NCBI GenBank assembly: GCA_015222755.1 | Contig: JADFVX010000069.1 | Coordinates: 1-8,607 of the forward strand | DNA length: 8,607 bases | Source: Pseudomonadota bacterium | GTDB taxonomy: Bacteria > Desulfobacterota > JADFVX01 | Direction of reading: 5' to 3' | Shown: positions 1 through 6,458 of the stretch, piece after piece | Layout of the letters: every line of letters starts with the position of its first letter | Numbering within the stretch: the stretch's first letter is position 1 | Position numbers and translations under genes: made by a program | Notes under the pieces: model-generated | Databases searched by the model: none | Seen by the model: only the letters and a program-made list of their open reading frames with translations | What the model was told of the DNA's origin: nothing

Positions 1-1070
1 CCCGTCATGGGATCTATCATATCCTTAAAGGGAATAGGTATAAGCTTCTGCTCGTGCATTGTGATGAGTGCATCCGTCCCACCCTTGAGCAGGAAGGTTA
101 TGGCGCCGTAACCAAGGTCACGGGTGTACTCCGCATCAAAGGGTATTGGCGGAGCACAGCGCAGCTCATAGCCGATATCCTTAGTAACAAGAGTGACCTT
201 TTCGCCCCTTTCAAGGAAGCGTCGCTCCAACTCCTTTTTGACCACCTTGCCAAGATCAACATCCGCCAGCCTGATGTGGCCGTGCTCATCACGCTCAACG
301 TCCTTCAGATCGCTAAGGTCTTCAGGATCAAAACGCTCCGCCAGTCCCTCGGCGAGGATGGCTATACCGTTCGCCCTCCCCTGCGCACGCCGCTTTATCA
401 TGCTTCCCTCGACTATATCGCAGACATCCCTAAGGGTGATTACGTCATTTTCAAACTCCTCGGCTACAATTGTACATGTCGCCCCTGCCGCCTTGCCTAT
501 ACCGAGCGCAAGATGCCCCGCCTTCCTCCCCATTGCCACGATGATATACCAGCGGCTTGTTGTGCGTGAGTCTTCCATAAGGTTCTTCAGGAGATTTACC
601 CCTACGTGGCGCGCCGTCTGGAAGCCGAAGGTGGAAGCCATCCCGGGGAGGGGCAGGTCGTTGTCTATCGTCTTGGGCACATGGGCCACTTTGATGGCAC
701 CAGCTGCAGAGGCAGCAACACGGCTTGAGGAAAAGGCTGTATCATCTCCTCCTATGGTGACAAGATATTTGACCCCCAGTTCCTTGAGGGATGACAGCAC
801 CTTCTCCATCTTCTGGTGATCTTTCGTCGGGTTCTCACGAGAGGTCCTGAGTACCGACCCGCCACTCAGGTGTATCCTGGACACATCATCTATGGCCAGT
901 TCCTTCGCATCGATCGGCTCCTGCAAAAGCCCTTTGAAACCGTCAGATATACCGATCACCTTCTTGCCGTTGTTGATAGCCTCAAGGGCAACGGCGCTTA
1001 TTACGCCATTGATGCCGGGGGCAGGCCCGCCCCCTACCAGGATTCCAACTACTTCTTTTTTTTCACTCAT
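1..1070 (-). CDS. pfp: PPi-dependent 6-phosphofructokinase (partial, C-terminus beyond window)
   Basis: Cytoplasmic glycolytic enzyme that phosphorylates fructose 6-phosphate to fructose 1,6-bisphosphate. The first 356 codons are present and the frame runs off the left edge without a stop. Visible motifs are the N-terminal nucleotide/PPi loop GGGPAPGIN (about residues 13-21), GGDDT (107-111), PKTIDND with the catalytic aspartate (132-138), and a MGRKAGH motif near residue 180. ATP-using PFKs have GGDG and a glycine before TIDND. The second Asp in GGDDT and the Lys in PKTIDND are the known signature of PPi-dependent enzymes, so PPi is the likely phosphoryl donor and the reaction would be reversible. 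The sequence closely resembles the Thermotoga maritima PPi-PFK as I remember it (about 420 aa), so roughly 60 residues are probably missing. The ATG at 1070 has a GAGG ribosome site 7 nt upstream. It has its own promoter and lies after the glnA terminator, so it is probably independent of the nitrogen operon. Confidence 0.93.
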   Translation of the reverse strand, partial: MSEKKEVVGILVGGGPAPGINGVISAVALEAINNGKKVIGISDGFKGLLQEPIDAKELAIDDVSRIHLSGGSVLRTSRENPTKDHQKMEKVLSSLKELGVKYLVTIGGDDTAFSSSRVAASAAGAIKVAHVPKTIDNDLPLPGMASTFGFQTARHVGVNLLKNLMEDSRTTSRWYIIVAMGRKAGHLALGIGKAAGATCTIVAEEFENDVITLRDVCDIVEGSMIKRRAQGRANGIAILAEGLAERFDPEDLSDLKDVERDEHGHIRLADVDLGKVVKKELERRFLERGEKVTLVTKDIGYELRCAPPIPFDAEYTRDLGYGAITFLLKGGTDALITMHEQKLIPIPFKDMIDPMT

Positions 1071-1116
1071 TTTTCTACCTCACACTAGAGTTATTTTTTA
1101 GAATCCTTCAGGCTTA

Positions 1117-1145
1117 AAGATAGCAGGGGATTTTTGCCTGGTCAA
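1117..1145 (-). promoter_or_regulatory. Sigma-70-type promoter for the phosphofructokinase gene
   Basis: On the minus strand, a -35 box TTGACC (1145-1140) and a -10 box TATCTT (1122-1117) are separated by exactly 17 bp. A TG sits one base before the -10, as in extended -10 promoters. Predicted transcription starts near 1110, giving a leader of about 40 nt that contains the GAGG ribosome site. It lies just downstream of the glnA terminator, so the sugar-kinase gene can be expressed separately from glnA. Confidence 0.6.
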
Positions 1146-1151
1146 GCTGTG

Positions 1152-1191
1152 CCAAAAATAAAACAGGCCGCCCTTTTAAAGGACGGCCTGT
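1152..1191 (-). terminator. Intrinsic terminator after glnA
   Basis: Arms 1163-1176 and 1178-1191 form a long stem. It is perfect except for one position, which is a G-U wobble in minus-strand RNA. On the minus strand it is followed by a T-rich tail (TTTATTTTTGG, 1162-1152). It begins 22 nt past the glnA stop and separates glnA from the phosphofructokinase promoter. There is little T-run on the plus-strand side, so it works mainly in the glnA direction. Confidence 0.85.
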
Positions 1192-1213
1192 AAATTCGAG
1201 ATGAAAAATTAAA

Positions 1214-2620
1214 TCAGCAATCGTAGTAGAGTGTGAACTCCTGCGGACATGGCGTCATACGCATAAGTTTCAGGTCGTTCTCTTCCTTGTACTCTATCCA
1301 TGTCTCAATGACATCCTCTGTAAAGACATCACCCTTCAGCAGGAACTCATGGTCGTTCCTGAGTGCATCCAGTGCTTCTTCAAGTGAAGTTGCCGCAGAG
1401 GGGATATTCGCCAGTTCTTCCGGAGAAAGGCCGTATATGTTCTTGTCCATTGGATCGCCTGGATCGATCTTGTTCTCAATACCGTCGAGACCGGCCATGA
1501 GGAGCGCTGACATTGCGAGGTATCCGTTACATGAAGGATCGGGGAACCTGGCCTCGATACGCTTCGCCTTCGGTGAGTTAACGATTGGGATACGGATTGA
1601 GGCTGAACGGTTACGGCTGGAGTATGCAAGGTTGATCGGTGCTTCATAGCCTGGAACCAGTCTCTTGTAGGAGTTGGTGCTAGGGTTGCATATAGCATTG
1701 AGAGCCCTTGCATGCTTCAGGATACCGCCGATGTAGTGGAGAGCCATCTCGCTCATTCCGGCATAACCGTCACCGGCAAAGAGATTTTCACCATCCTTCC
1801 AGATAGACTGGTGGCAGTGCATACCTGTACCATTATCGTTGAAGACAGGCTTCGGCATAAATGTGGCTGTCTTGCCGTTTGCCTTTGCAACGTTTTTGAC
1901 AACATACTTGTACCATTTGAGCTGATCGCCCATCTTCAGGAGAGAGTTGAATTTCATCGCAATCTCTCCCTGACCGCCACTTGCCACCTCGTGGTGCTGC
2001 ATCTCAATATGGAAACCGAGTCTCTGAAGTGTCATCACCATCTCGTTACGGATGTCGTTCAGGCTGTCCGTAGGGAGGCATGGGAAGTAGCCCTGTTTGT
2101 GACGCGGCTTGTGGCCAAGGTTCGGGCCTTCGTCACGGCCTGTGTTCCATTCACCCTCTTCTGAATCGATCTCATAAAAACCGTGGTCGGGGCCCTGGCT
2201 GTAGCGTATACCGTCGAAGATAAAGAACTCCGGCTCAGGCCCGAAATAAGCGGTATCACCAATACCGGAAGACTTAAGGTAGGCCTCCGCCTTTTTGGCG
2301 ATATTCCTTGGATCCCTTGAATAGGGCTCCTTGGTGATAGGATCGTAGATGTTACATATAAAGCTAAGTGTCGGCTCCTTGATAAAAGGATCCATAAGGG
2401 CAGTTGAAGGATCGGGGAGAACAAGCATATCACTTGCGTGGATAGGCTGCCATCCGCGAATGCTTGAGCCGTCAAAGCCAAAGCCATCTTCGAACATATC
2501 CTCGCTCAGTTCAGAAACAGGCACTGAAAAATGCTGCCATGTCCCGATAAAATCCATGAATTTAAGATCGATCATAGTCGCACCATGATCTTTGGCCATC
2601 TTTACTGCGTTTTTAGGCAT
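1214..2620 (-). CDS. glnA: Glutamine synthetase, type I
   Basis: Forms glutamine from glutamate, ammonium and ATP. It is the cytoplasmic dodecameric entry point of ammonium assimilation. Its 468 residues are the usual GSI length. Motifs in order are the N-terminal beta-grasp region with DGSSIRGW (50-57), the catalytic-domain metal/glutamate signature PEPEFFIFD (128-136), the ATP/metal loop NGTGMHCHQS (mid-protein), and the RIEARFPDPSCN segment. Tyr396 lies in KNIYGLSPEE, which matches the adenylylation loop (Tyr397 in enteric enzymes). The enzyme is therefore probably a GSI-beta form controlled by GlnE. The start at 2620 is fixed by AGGAGG 7 nt upstream. It follows the PII gene glnB by 35 bp with no terminator between them, giving a glnB-glnA unit that may begin at the sigma-54 promoter of the upstream amt. 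No frameshift or missing motif is seen. Confidence 0.98.
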   Translation of the reverse strand: MPKNAVKMAKDHGATMIDLKFMDFIGTWQHFSVPVSELSEDMFEDGFGFDGSSIRGWQPIHASDMLVLPDPSTALMDPFIKEPTLSFICNIYDPITKEPYSRDPRNIAKKAEAYLKSSGIGDTAYFGPEPEFFIFDGIRYSQGPDHGFYEIDSEEGEWNTGRDEGPNLGHKPRHKQGYFPCLPTDSLNDIRNEMVMTLQRLGFHIEMQHHEVASGGQGEIAMKFNSLLKMGDQLKWYKYVVKNVAKANGKTATFMPKPVFNDNGTGMHCHQSIWKDGENLFAGDGYAGMSEMALHYIGGILKHARALNAICNPSTNSYKRLVPGYEAPINLAYSSRNRSASIRIPIVNSPKAKRIEARFPDPSCNGYLAMSALLMAGLDGIENKIDPGDPMDKNIYGLSPEELANIPSAATSLEEALDALRNDHEFLLKGDVFTEDVIETWIEYKEENDLKLMRMTPCPQEFTLYYDC

Positions 2621-2655
2621 TACAACTCCTCCTTTGATAAATGTTCTTACTTTTT

Positions 2656-2994
2656 TTAAATGGCATCACTGCCGGTTTCACCTGTTCTTATTCTGACGAT
2701 CTCCTCAATAGGGATGATAAAAATCTTACCATCACCTATACGTCCCGTCTTTGCTGCATTTTGTATCGACTCTACCACCTTCGGTACATCATCATCGGCA
2801 ACAACGACCTCAAGTTTTATCTTCGGAAGAAAATCTACAACATACTCGGCGCCCCTGTAAAGTTCGGTGTGCCCTTTTTGACGCCCGAAGCCCTTAACCT
2901 CGCTTACAGTTATTCCCTGGACACCGATATCCTGCAGCGCCTCCTTGACTTCATCGAGCTTGAAAGGCTTTATAATCGCTTCAACCTTTTTCAT
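2656..2994 (-). CDS. glnB: Nitrogen regulatory protein P-II (GlnB-type)
   Basis: A 112-residue PII trimer subunit. It senses 2-oxoglutarate and ATP/ADP and passes nitrogen status to partners such as GlnE, NtrB or Amt channels. It starts with the canonical MKKVEAIIKPFKLDEV. The T-loop carries Tyr46 and Tyr51 in ELYRGAEYVVDF, and Tyr51 is the uridylylation site in proteobacteria. The T-loop also has GRQKGHTE (37-44), and the B-loop segment TGRIGDGKIF and C-terminal RIRTGETG are present. The ATG has AGGAGG 11 nt upstream, slightly long, but no better start exists. It lies between amt-2 (91 bp upstream) and glnA (35 bp downstream). I call it GlnB rather than GlnK because of the glnA linkage; sequence alone does not separate the two. 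Its paralogue at 6090-6428 is very similar. Confidence 0.95.
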   Translation of the reverse strand: MKKVEAIIKPFKLDEVKEALQDIGVQGITVSEVKGFGRQKGHTELYRGAEYVVDFLPKIKLEVVVADDDVPKVVESIQNAAKTGRIGDGKIFIIPIEEIVRIRTGETGSDAI

Positions 2995-3085
2995 TGTCCT
3001 GCATACCTCCTGCCTAAACCTGTTTATATTTAGCTAAAAAGAGTCTAAAAAAATACCATAGCACCAAGAGCAAGTCCAGCCATTT
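2995..3085. other. AT-rich amt-2/glnB spacer with two short dyads
   Basis: 91 bp between the amt-2 stop and the glnB start. It contains TAAAC-CT-GTTTA (3015-3026) and the palindrome TTTAGCTAAA (3029-3038), just upstream of the glnB ribosome site. I see no intrinsic terminator and no convincing sigma-70 or sigma-54 promoter, which favours read-through from amt-2 into glnB-glnA. The dyads could bind a repressor or merely reflect AT-richness. Confidence 0.35.
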
Positions 3086-4306
3086 TTACCTTAATTTTAT
3101 CGTCTTCTCGGGGTAGGCATCAATGCTGTGAATGGCAAGGTCTGCCCCTCTAAACTCATCCTCCTCATCCAGCCTTATACCGAAGCTAACGTCAAGCAGT
3201 TTGTAGACTACAAAACCGGCAATACCCGCGTATATTATGGCAGTAGCTGTGCCTATTAGTTGCGCACCAAGGGTAATCCCTCCCAGCCCACCGACAGCCT
3301 TGTATCCGAATATACCCGCAGCAACCCCCCCCCAGGAACCAACCAGGCCATGCAGGGGCCAGACTCCCAGCACATCATCGATTTTCAGCTTCTCCGTCTC
3401 CCAGGTAAAGCCTTTTATAAAGATCAAAGAGCCGATAGCACCTATCATGAGTGCCGCAAGAGGATGCACGATATCTGAACTGGCACATATTGCAACAAGA
3501 CCTGCCAATGCACCGTTATGCACAAAACCGGGATCTTTTCTTGTTGTAAAGAGCGCCGCCAGTACACCTCCCACCATCGACATAAGGGAATTGACAGCGA
3601 CCAAGCCCGATATACCGGCAAGGTTTTGTGCGCTCATCACGTTAAAGCCGAACCATCCAACGGCCAGTATCCAGCTGCCCAGGGCAAGGAAAGGAATATT
3701 GCTTACCGGAATGGGCTTGCTCCGTGTTCTGGTATAACGGCCAAGCCTCGGCCCCAGAACAATCATGGCCGGCAGCGCAAGCCACCCTCCGATGGAGTGT
3801 ACAACAACAGAGCCTGCAAAATCATGAAATGGTGCACCTGCAAGCCCCTCTATCCACCCTTGGAATACCCCTGAGAACTGCCCCCAGATAACCGCCTCAA
3901 AGACTGGATAGACAAGCCCTGCGAAAATAGCACCCGCCGCCACCTGTGTCCAGAACTTTGCCCTCTCCGCTATACCCCCTGAGATTATTGCGGGGATACA
4001 TGCAGCGAAACACAGCAGGAAGAAAAACCTTACCAGCTGATAACCCTGGTCTTCAGCTATAAGAAGTTCAGCCGGCTTTAGAAAGGATATCCCGTATGCC
4101 AGTGGAAAGCCGATCAAAAAATAAAGTACTGTAGAAACAGACCAGTCCGAAATGATCTTGACAAGACCGTTGACCTGGCTTTTTTTCCGGACAGAGCCGA
4201 CCTCCAGGAAGGCAAATCCGGCATGCATGGCAAAAACCATGACAGCGCCAAGCATCAGAAATAAAACATCCCCGCTTCTTACAAGACTTTCAATATTCTT
4301 TTCCAT
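3086..4306 (-). CDS. amt: Ammonium transporter (Amt family), copy 2
   Basis: Inner-membrane Amt/MEP/Rh channel subunit, 406 residues, with about 11 hydrophobic segments. It opens directly into the first membrane helix (GDVLFLMLGAVMVFAMHAG) with no cleavable signal peptide. Pore features known from E. coli AmtB can be matched: Asp in HDFAGS, the first pore His in SVVVHSIGG, the second in WPLHGLVG, a GWFGFN motif, and the AERAKF helix. The tail contains the conserved cytoplasmic RLDEEDE...GADLAIH motif used for PII contact, followed by a longer end than copy 1. It begins with LEVGSVRKKSQVN, unlike copy 1, so the two are diverged paralogues and not a recent duplication. ATG 4306 is chosen. A TTG at 4309 sits 8 nt from the GAGAGG site, against 11 nt for the ATG, so the start could be one codon earlier. 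It heads amt-glnB-glnA under a sigma-54 promoter. Confidence 0.95.
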   Translation of the reverse strand: MEKNIESLVRSGDVLFLMLGAVMVFAMHAGFAFLEVGSVRKKSQVNGLVKIISDWSVSTVLYFLIGFPLAYGISFLKPAELLIAEDQGYQLVRFFFLLCFAACIPAIISGGIAERAKFWTQVAAGAIFAGLVYPVFEAVIWGQFSGVFQGWIEGLAGAPFHDFAGSVVVHSIGGWLALPAMIVLGPRLGRYTRTRSKPIPVSNIPFLALGSWILAVGWFGFNVMSAQNLAGISGLVAVNSLMSMVGGVLAALFTTRKDPGFVHNGALAGLVAICASSDIVHPLAALMIGAIGSLIFIKGFTWETEKLKIDDVLGVWPLHGLVGSWGGVAAGIFGYKAVGGLGGITLGAQLIGTATAIIYAGIAGFVVYKLLDVSFGIRLDEEDEFRGADLAIHSIDAYPEKTIKLR

Positions 4307-4312
4307 CAATTA

Positions 4313-4346
4313 ATAGACCTCTCTTTTTTTAGATCAGGAGGTCTAT
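4313..4346. repeat. 9-bp inverted repeat over the amt-2 transcription and translation start
   Basis: ATAGACCTC (4313-4321) and GAGGTCTAT (4338-4346) are perfect complements separated by 16 bp. One arm contains the amt-2 ribosome site. The other lies between the -12 box and the predicted start near 4336, so it should not be in the RNA made from that promoter. This argues for a DNA-level operator or chance similarity. An RNA hairpin would form only on read-through transcripts from amt-1, where it would bury the ribosome site. Confidence 0.5.
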
Positions 4347-4363
4347 CGCAAATATCCTGCCAA
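4347..4363 (-). promoter_or_regulatory. Sigma-54 promoter of amt-2 (-glnB-glnA)
   Basis: On the minus strand TTGGCA (4363-4358) and TTTGCG (4352-4347) place GG and GC exactly 10 bp apart, the invariant geometry of sigma-54 -24/-12 promoters. The match to TTGGCAC-N5-TTGC is near complete. The predicted start is near 4336, leaving a leader of about 30 nt with the GAGAGG ribosome site. Such promoters need an ATP-driven activator such as NtrC bound upstream; the dyad at 4513-4537, centred about 190 bp upstream, is the candidate site. Confidence 0.82.
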
Positions 4364-4461
4364 GTCTTGAAACAGCTGCGCCAAGGGGCTATAAATACAA
4401 AAAGATACATTTTTAAAGGGCAAAAAATGCACAAATAGTCAGCACCTTTTTGCAGATTACG

Positions 4462-4474
4462 AAAGATTATCTTT
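4462..4474. repeat. Small palindrome between enhancer dyad and amt-2 promoter
   Basis: AAAGAT-T-ATCTTT is a perfect 13-bp odd palindrome centred about 130 bp upstream of the predicted amt-2 start. No known operator is recognised. It may be a secondary protein site or chance in an AT-rich stretch. Confidence 0.3.
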
Positions 4475-4512
4475 ACATATCAGGAACTTCCATGACTATG
4501 CTTCTTTAATGC

Positions 4513-4537
4513 GCAGTGCCTATAAAAAAGGCACTGC
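4513..4537. promoter_or_regulatory. Candidate upstream activator (enhancer) dyad for amt-2
   Basis: Nine-base arms GCAGTGCCT (4513-4521) and AGGCACTGC (4529-4537) flank the spacer ATAAAAA. Outer CTTTAA (4504-4509) and TTAAAG (4544-4549) can also pair. Neither strand has a proper T-run after the stem, so an intrinsic terminator is unlikely. The core TGCCT-N7-AGGCA recurs in front of the porin-glnK-amt-1 promoter (7346-7362). The position, about 190 bp upstream of a sigma-54 start, suits an enhancer-binding protein. It does not match the enteric NtrC consensus (GCACC-N5-GGTGC) well. Confidence 0.55.
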
Positions 4538-4638
4538 AAGCTTTTAAAGTATATCTCTACTTATTAGAAGTAAAATCCCAGGGCAAGCACAGCGATTTAT
4601 TGTTGACTATTTACCCCAAATGTGGCACTATAGCCCTT

Positions 4639-4712
4639 GGATAAAAAGCTTAGGCTTTGCATCCGGCCGTCGCTGGTTCCCCCACCACCCCCCAGCGGCG
4701 GCCTTTTTATTT
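4639..4712 (+). ncRNA. Two abutting hairpins plus T-tract: plus-strand terminator, possible small RNA 3' end
   Basis: Hairpin A (4639-4664) pairs GGAT and AAAGC with GCTTT and ATCC around a TTAG loop. Hairpin B follows with no gap: arm GGCCGTCGCTGG (4665-4676) and arm CCAGCGGCGGCC (4692-4703), 12 bp with one G-U pair and a C-rich 15-nt loop. TTTTTATTT (4704-4712) comes next on the plus strand, giving a strong intrinsic terminator in that direction. No plus-strand protein gene precedes it, so it may end a small RNA. On the minus strand hairpin B has no T-run. A short 5-bp stem within hairpin A followed by TTTTT could still weakly end amt-1 transcripts. A TTGACT at 4602-4607 could be a -35 box, but no well-spaced -10 box follows, so the RNA's start is unknown. 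Confidence 0.4.
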
Positions 4713-4753
4713 CTGCACTTCCAAGACACCAAACAGCATCCTGATTATCTATT

Positions 4754-6052
4754 CTACAGACTGTAGCCTTTTTCATCATGGAGACTGAGGTCGAGACCTG
4801 TCACCTCTTCCTCTTCAGATACCCTGAGTCCAATTGTTGCATCGATCACTTTGAGGATAATAAAACTCAAGATCCCTGTATAGGCGATCGTTGCAGCTAT
4901 ACTGACAAGCTGGGCAATCACCTGCGCCATAATGGTTTCATTCCCGTCACCAAACCCGCTACCACCCAGTGAAGGAGAGGCAAAGATACCGACCAGCACA
5001 GCGCCGATAATCCCTCCTACTCCATGTACGGCAAAGGCATCTAGTGAATCATCAAAACCGAGGGCACGTTTCACCTTTACAGCTGACACGAAACAGGCAG
5101 CGCCGGAGATCAAGCCTATAGCCAGCGCACCCATGGGGCCCACCGAACCGGAGGCAGGTGTGATCGCCACGAGACCCGCCACGGCACCTGTAGCAATCCC
5201 CAGTACGCTCGGCTTGCCGTGATCAATCCACTCTACAAACATCCAGGATAGGGCCGCTGCCGCAGTAGCGATCTGTGTCACTGCCATAGCCATTCCGGCA
5301 GTACCATCGGCGGCAAGTTCACTCCCGGCATTAAAACCGAACCATCCAACCCAGAGCATCCCCGCACCTACAACGGTAAGCACCAGACTGTTGGGCGACA
5401 TCATAGTCTGAGGATAACCTTTTCGCTTTCCAAGAACGAGACAGGCAACAAGACCGGCAACACCGGCATTGATATGAACCACCGTACCACCGGCAAAATC
5501 GAGCACGCCCCAGCTGCCTAGCCAGCCTCCTCCCCAGACCCAGTGACAGACAGGGCCATAGACGACTGTCGCCCAGATTCCCAGAAAAATAAGCATGGCA
5601 GAAAATTTCATGCGTTCGGCAAAGGCACCCACAATCAGTGCCGGGGTAATAATGATGAAGGTCATCTGAAAGGTCATAAAGACCGTCTCAGGGATAGTCC
5701 CGATCAGGCTATCGACTGTCACCCCTCTCAGAAATGCCTTACTTAAATCCCCCGCAAAGGCACCATCTCCACTGAAGGCGATGCTGTAACCATAGACAAC
5801 CCATATAATCGTCATGAGCGAAGTAATGGCAAAACACTGCATCATCACGGAGAGAACATTTTTGGTACGCACTAGGCCCGAATAGAAGAGCGACAGTCCG
5901 GGGATGGTCATAAAGAGTACCAGCGCTGTAGCGGTGAGCATCCACGCCGTATCTCCCGAATCGAGAACAGGGGCAGCTTCCTCGGCAAAGGCGATTCCAC
6001 TTGTTCCAAGAACAAGTATAAAGGCCACATATTTAAACAGTTTTATTTTCAT
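4754..6052 (-). CDS. amt: Ammonium transporter (Amt family), copy 1, with signal peptide
   Basis: Inner-membrane ammonium channel subunit of 432 residues. It begins with a cleavable signal peptide (MKIKLFKYVAFILVLG..., likely cut after AFA), typical of AmtB-type proteins, then about 11 membrane helices. Pore residues by family comparison: Trp in CHWVWG, Asp and first His in LDFAGGTVVHIN, GWFGFN, second His in FAVHGVGG, and the AERMKF segment. The cytoplasmic tail RVSEEEEVTGLDLSLH is the conserved PII-interacting end. ATG 6052 has GGAGG 8 nt upstream. An in-frame GTG at 6067 overlaps that ribosome site and is therefore rejected as the start. It lies 37 bp after glnK, the classical glnK-amtB pairing, implying that this PII gates this channel. 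Copy 2 has no signal peptide and differs through the N-terminus. Confidence 0.96.
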   Translation of the reverse strand: MKIKLFKYVAFILVLGTSGIAFAEEAAPVLDSGDTAWMLTATALVLFMTIPGLSLFYSGLVRTKNVLSVMMQCFAITSLMTIIWVVYGYSIAFSGDGAFAGDLSKAFLRGVTVDSLIGTIPETVFMTFQMTFIIITPALIVGAFAERMKFSAMLIFLGIWATVVYGPVCHWVWGGGWLGSWGVLDFAGGTVVHINAGVAGLVACLVLGKRKGYPQTMMSPNSLVLTVVGAGMLWVGWFGFNAGSELAADGTAGMAMAVTQIATAAAALSWMFVEWIDHGKPSVLGIATGAVAGLVAITPASGSVGPMGALAIGLISGAACFVSAVKVKRALGFDDSLDAFAVHGVGGIIGAVLVGIFASPSLGGSGFGDGNETIMAQVIAQLVSIAATIAYTGILSFIILKVIDATIGLRVSEEEEVTGLDLSLHDEKGYSL

Positions 6053-6089
6053 CCTTACTTCCTCCACATTAAATTTTTCCTGCTAAGCC

Positions 6090-6428
6090 TTACAGGACCT
6101 CTTCGCCCGTTTCACCCGTCCTTATCCTGACGGCTTCATCGACAGGGATAACGAAGATCTTACCGTCACCGATCTTGCCTGAATGGGCCGCCTTTTGTAT
6201 CGCCTCTATCGTCTGCCCTACATTCTCATCACTAACTACTGCCTCAACCTTTATCTTCGGCAGAAAATCAACGGTATATTCCGCACCACGGTAAAGCTCC
6301 GTATGGCCTTTTTGCCGGCCAAAACCTTTGACTTCCGACACGGTCATCCCCTGGACACCCATCTCACTTAATGCCTCTCTTACCTCATCCAGCTTAAACG
6401 GTTTGATTACTGCCTCGATCTTTTTCAT
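6090..6428 (-). CDS. glnK: Nitrogen regulatory protein P-II (GlnK-type)
   Basis: A 112-residue PII signal protein beginning MKKIEAVIKPFKLDEV. The T-loop has Tyr46 and Tyr51 (ELYRGAEYTVDF), Tyr51 being the conserved uridylylation site. SGKIGDGKIF (B-loop) and RIRTGETG at the end bind ATP/ADP and 2-oxoglutarate in the family. Two ATG codons are adjacent. GAGGTGAC places the ribosome site 7 nt from the second ATG (6428) but only 4 nt from the first (6431), and 6428 restores standard PII numbering, so 6428 is chosen. It sits 30 bp after the porin-like gene and 37 bp before amt-1. Its likely role is to block or release Amt-1 according to nitrogen status. It is highly similar to the PII at 2656-2994, with differences mostly in the helices and C-terminus. 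Confidence 0.95.
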   Translation of the reverse strand: MKKIEAVIKPFKLDEVREALSEMGVQGMTVSEVKGFGRQKGHTELYRGAEYTVDFLPKIKVEAVVSDENVGQTIEAIQKAAHSGKIGDGKIFVIPVDEAVRIRTGETGEEVL

Positions 6429-6458
6429 CATGTCACCTCTTTTTTATTATTTCAGGTT

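Larger units (their letters stand above)
4307..4753. other. 447-bp intergenic region between amt-1 and amt-2
   Basis: No convincing protein gene is present. From amt-1 towards amt-2 it holds a two-hairpin element whose T-tract is on the plus strand (4639-4712), the strong dyad 4513-4537, a small palindrome (4462-4474), an A/T-rich stretch (about 4391-4430), the sigma-54 promoter (4347-4363) and an inverted repeat over the start site (4313-4346). It is far longer than the other spacers here, which fits a control region with an upstream enhancer. Confidence 0.7.

Noticed and set aside
193..819. 208-codon plus-strand reading frame
   Set aside because: It is the antisense of the phosphofructokinase gene, whose minus-strand frame has clear motifs. 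Serine/arginine-rich composition is typical of a shadow frame.
1140..1155. TTGGCAC on the minus strand as a sigma-54 promoter for phosphofructokinase
   Set aside because: The -12 position is CC, not GC. The overlapping TTGACC-17-TATCTT sigma-70 promoter explains the region better.
3070..3082. Sigma-54-like TGGCTG...TTGCT upstream of glnB
   Set aside because: The GG and GC are only 8 bp apart, whereas sigma-54 promoters require 10.
3237..3737. 166-codon plus-strand reading frame
   Set aside because: Antisense of amt-2; proline/threonine-rich low-complexity product with no recognisable domain.
4623..4640. TGGCAC on the plus strand as a sigma-54 -24 box for the putative small RNA
   Set aside because: The base pair 10 bp downstream is CT and no TTGC-like -12 box is present.
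4620..4712. Minus-strand GGATGCAAAGCC resembles part of a c-di-GMP (GEMM) riboswitch
   Set aside because: Only the short GCAAAGCC segment fits. The preceding and following conserved junctions and the second stem of that riboswitch are not found.
4597..4779. 60-codon minus-strand reading frame overlapping the amt-1 end
   Set aside because: It starts inside amt-1 without a ribosome site, its Gly-run comes from translating the GC-rich terminator hairpin, and it resembles no family.
6053..6067. GTG start for amt-1 giving five extra residues
   Set aside because: The GTG lies within the ribosome-binding sequence of the ATG at 6052, and the shorter form begins with a standard signal peptide.
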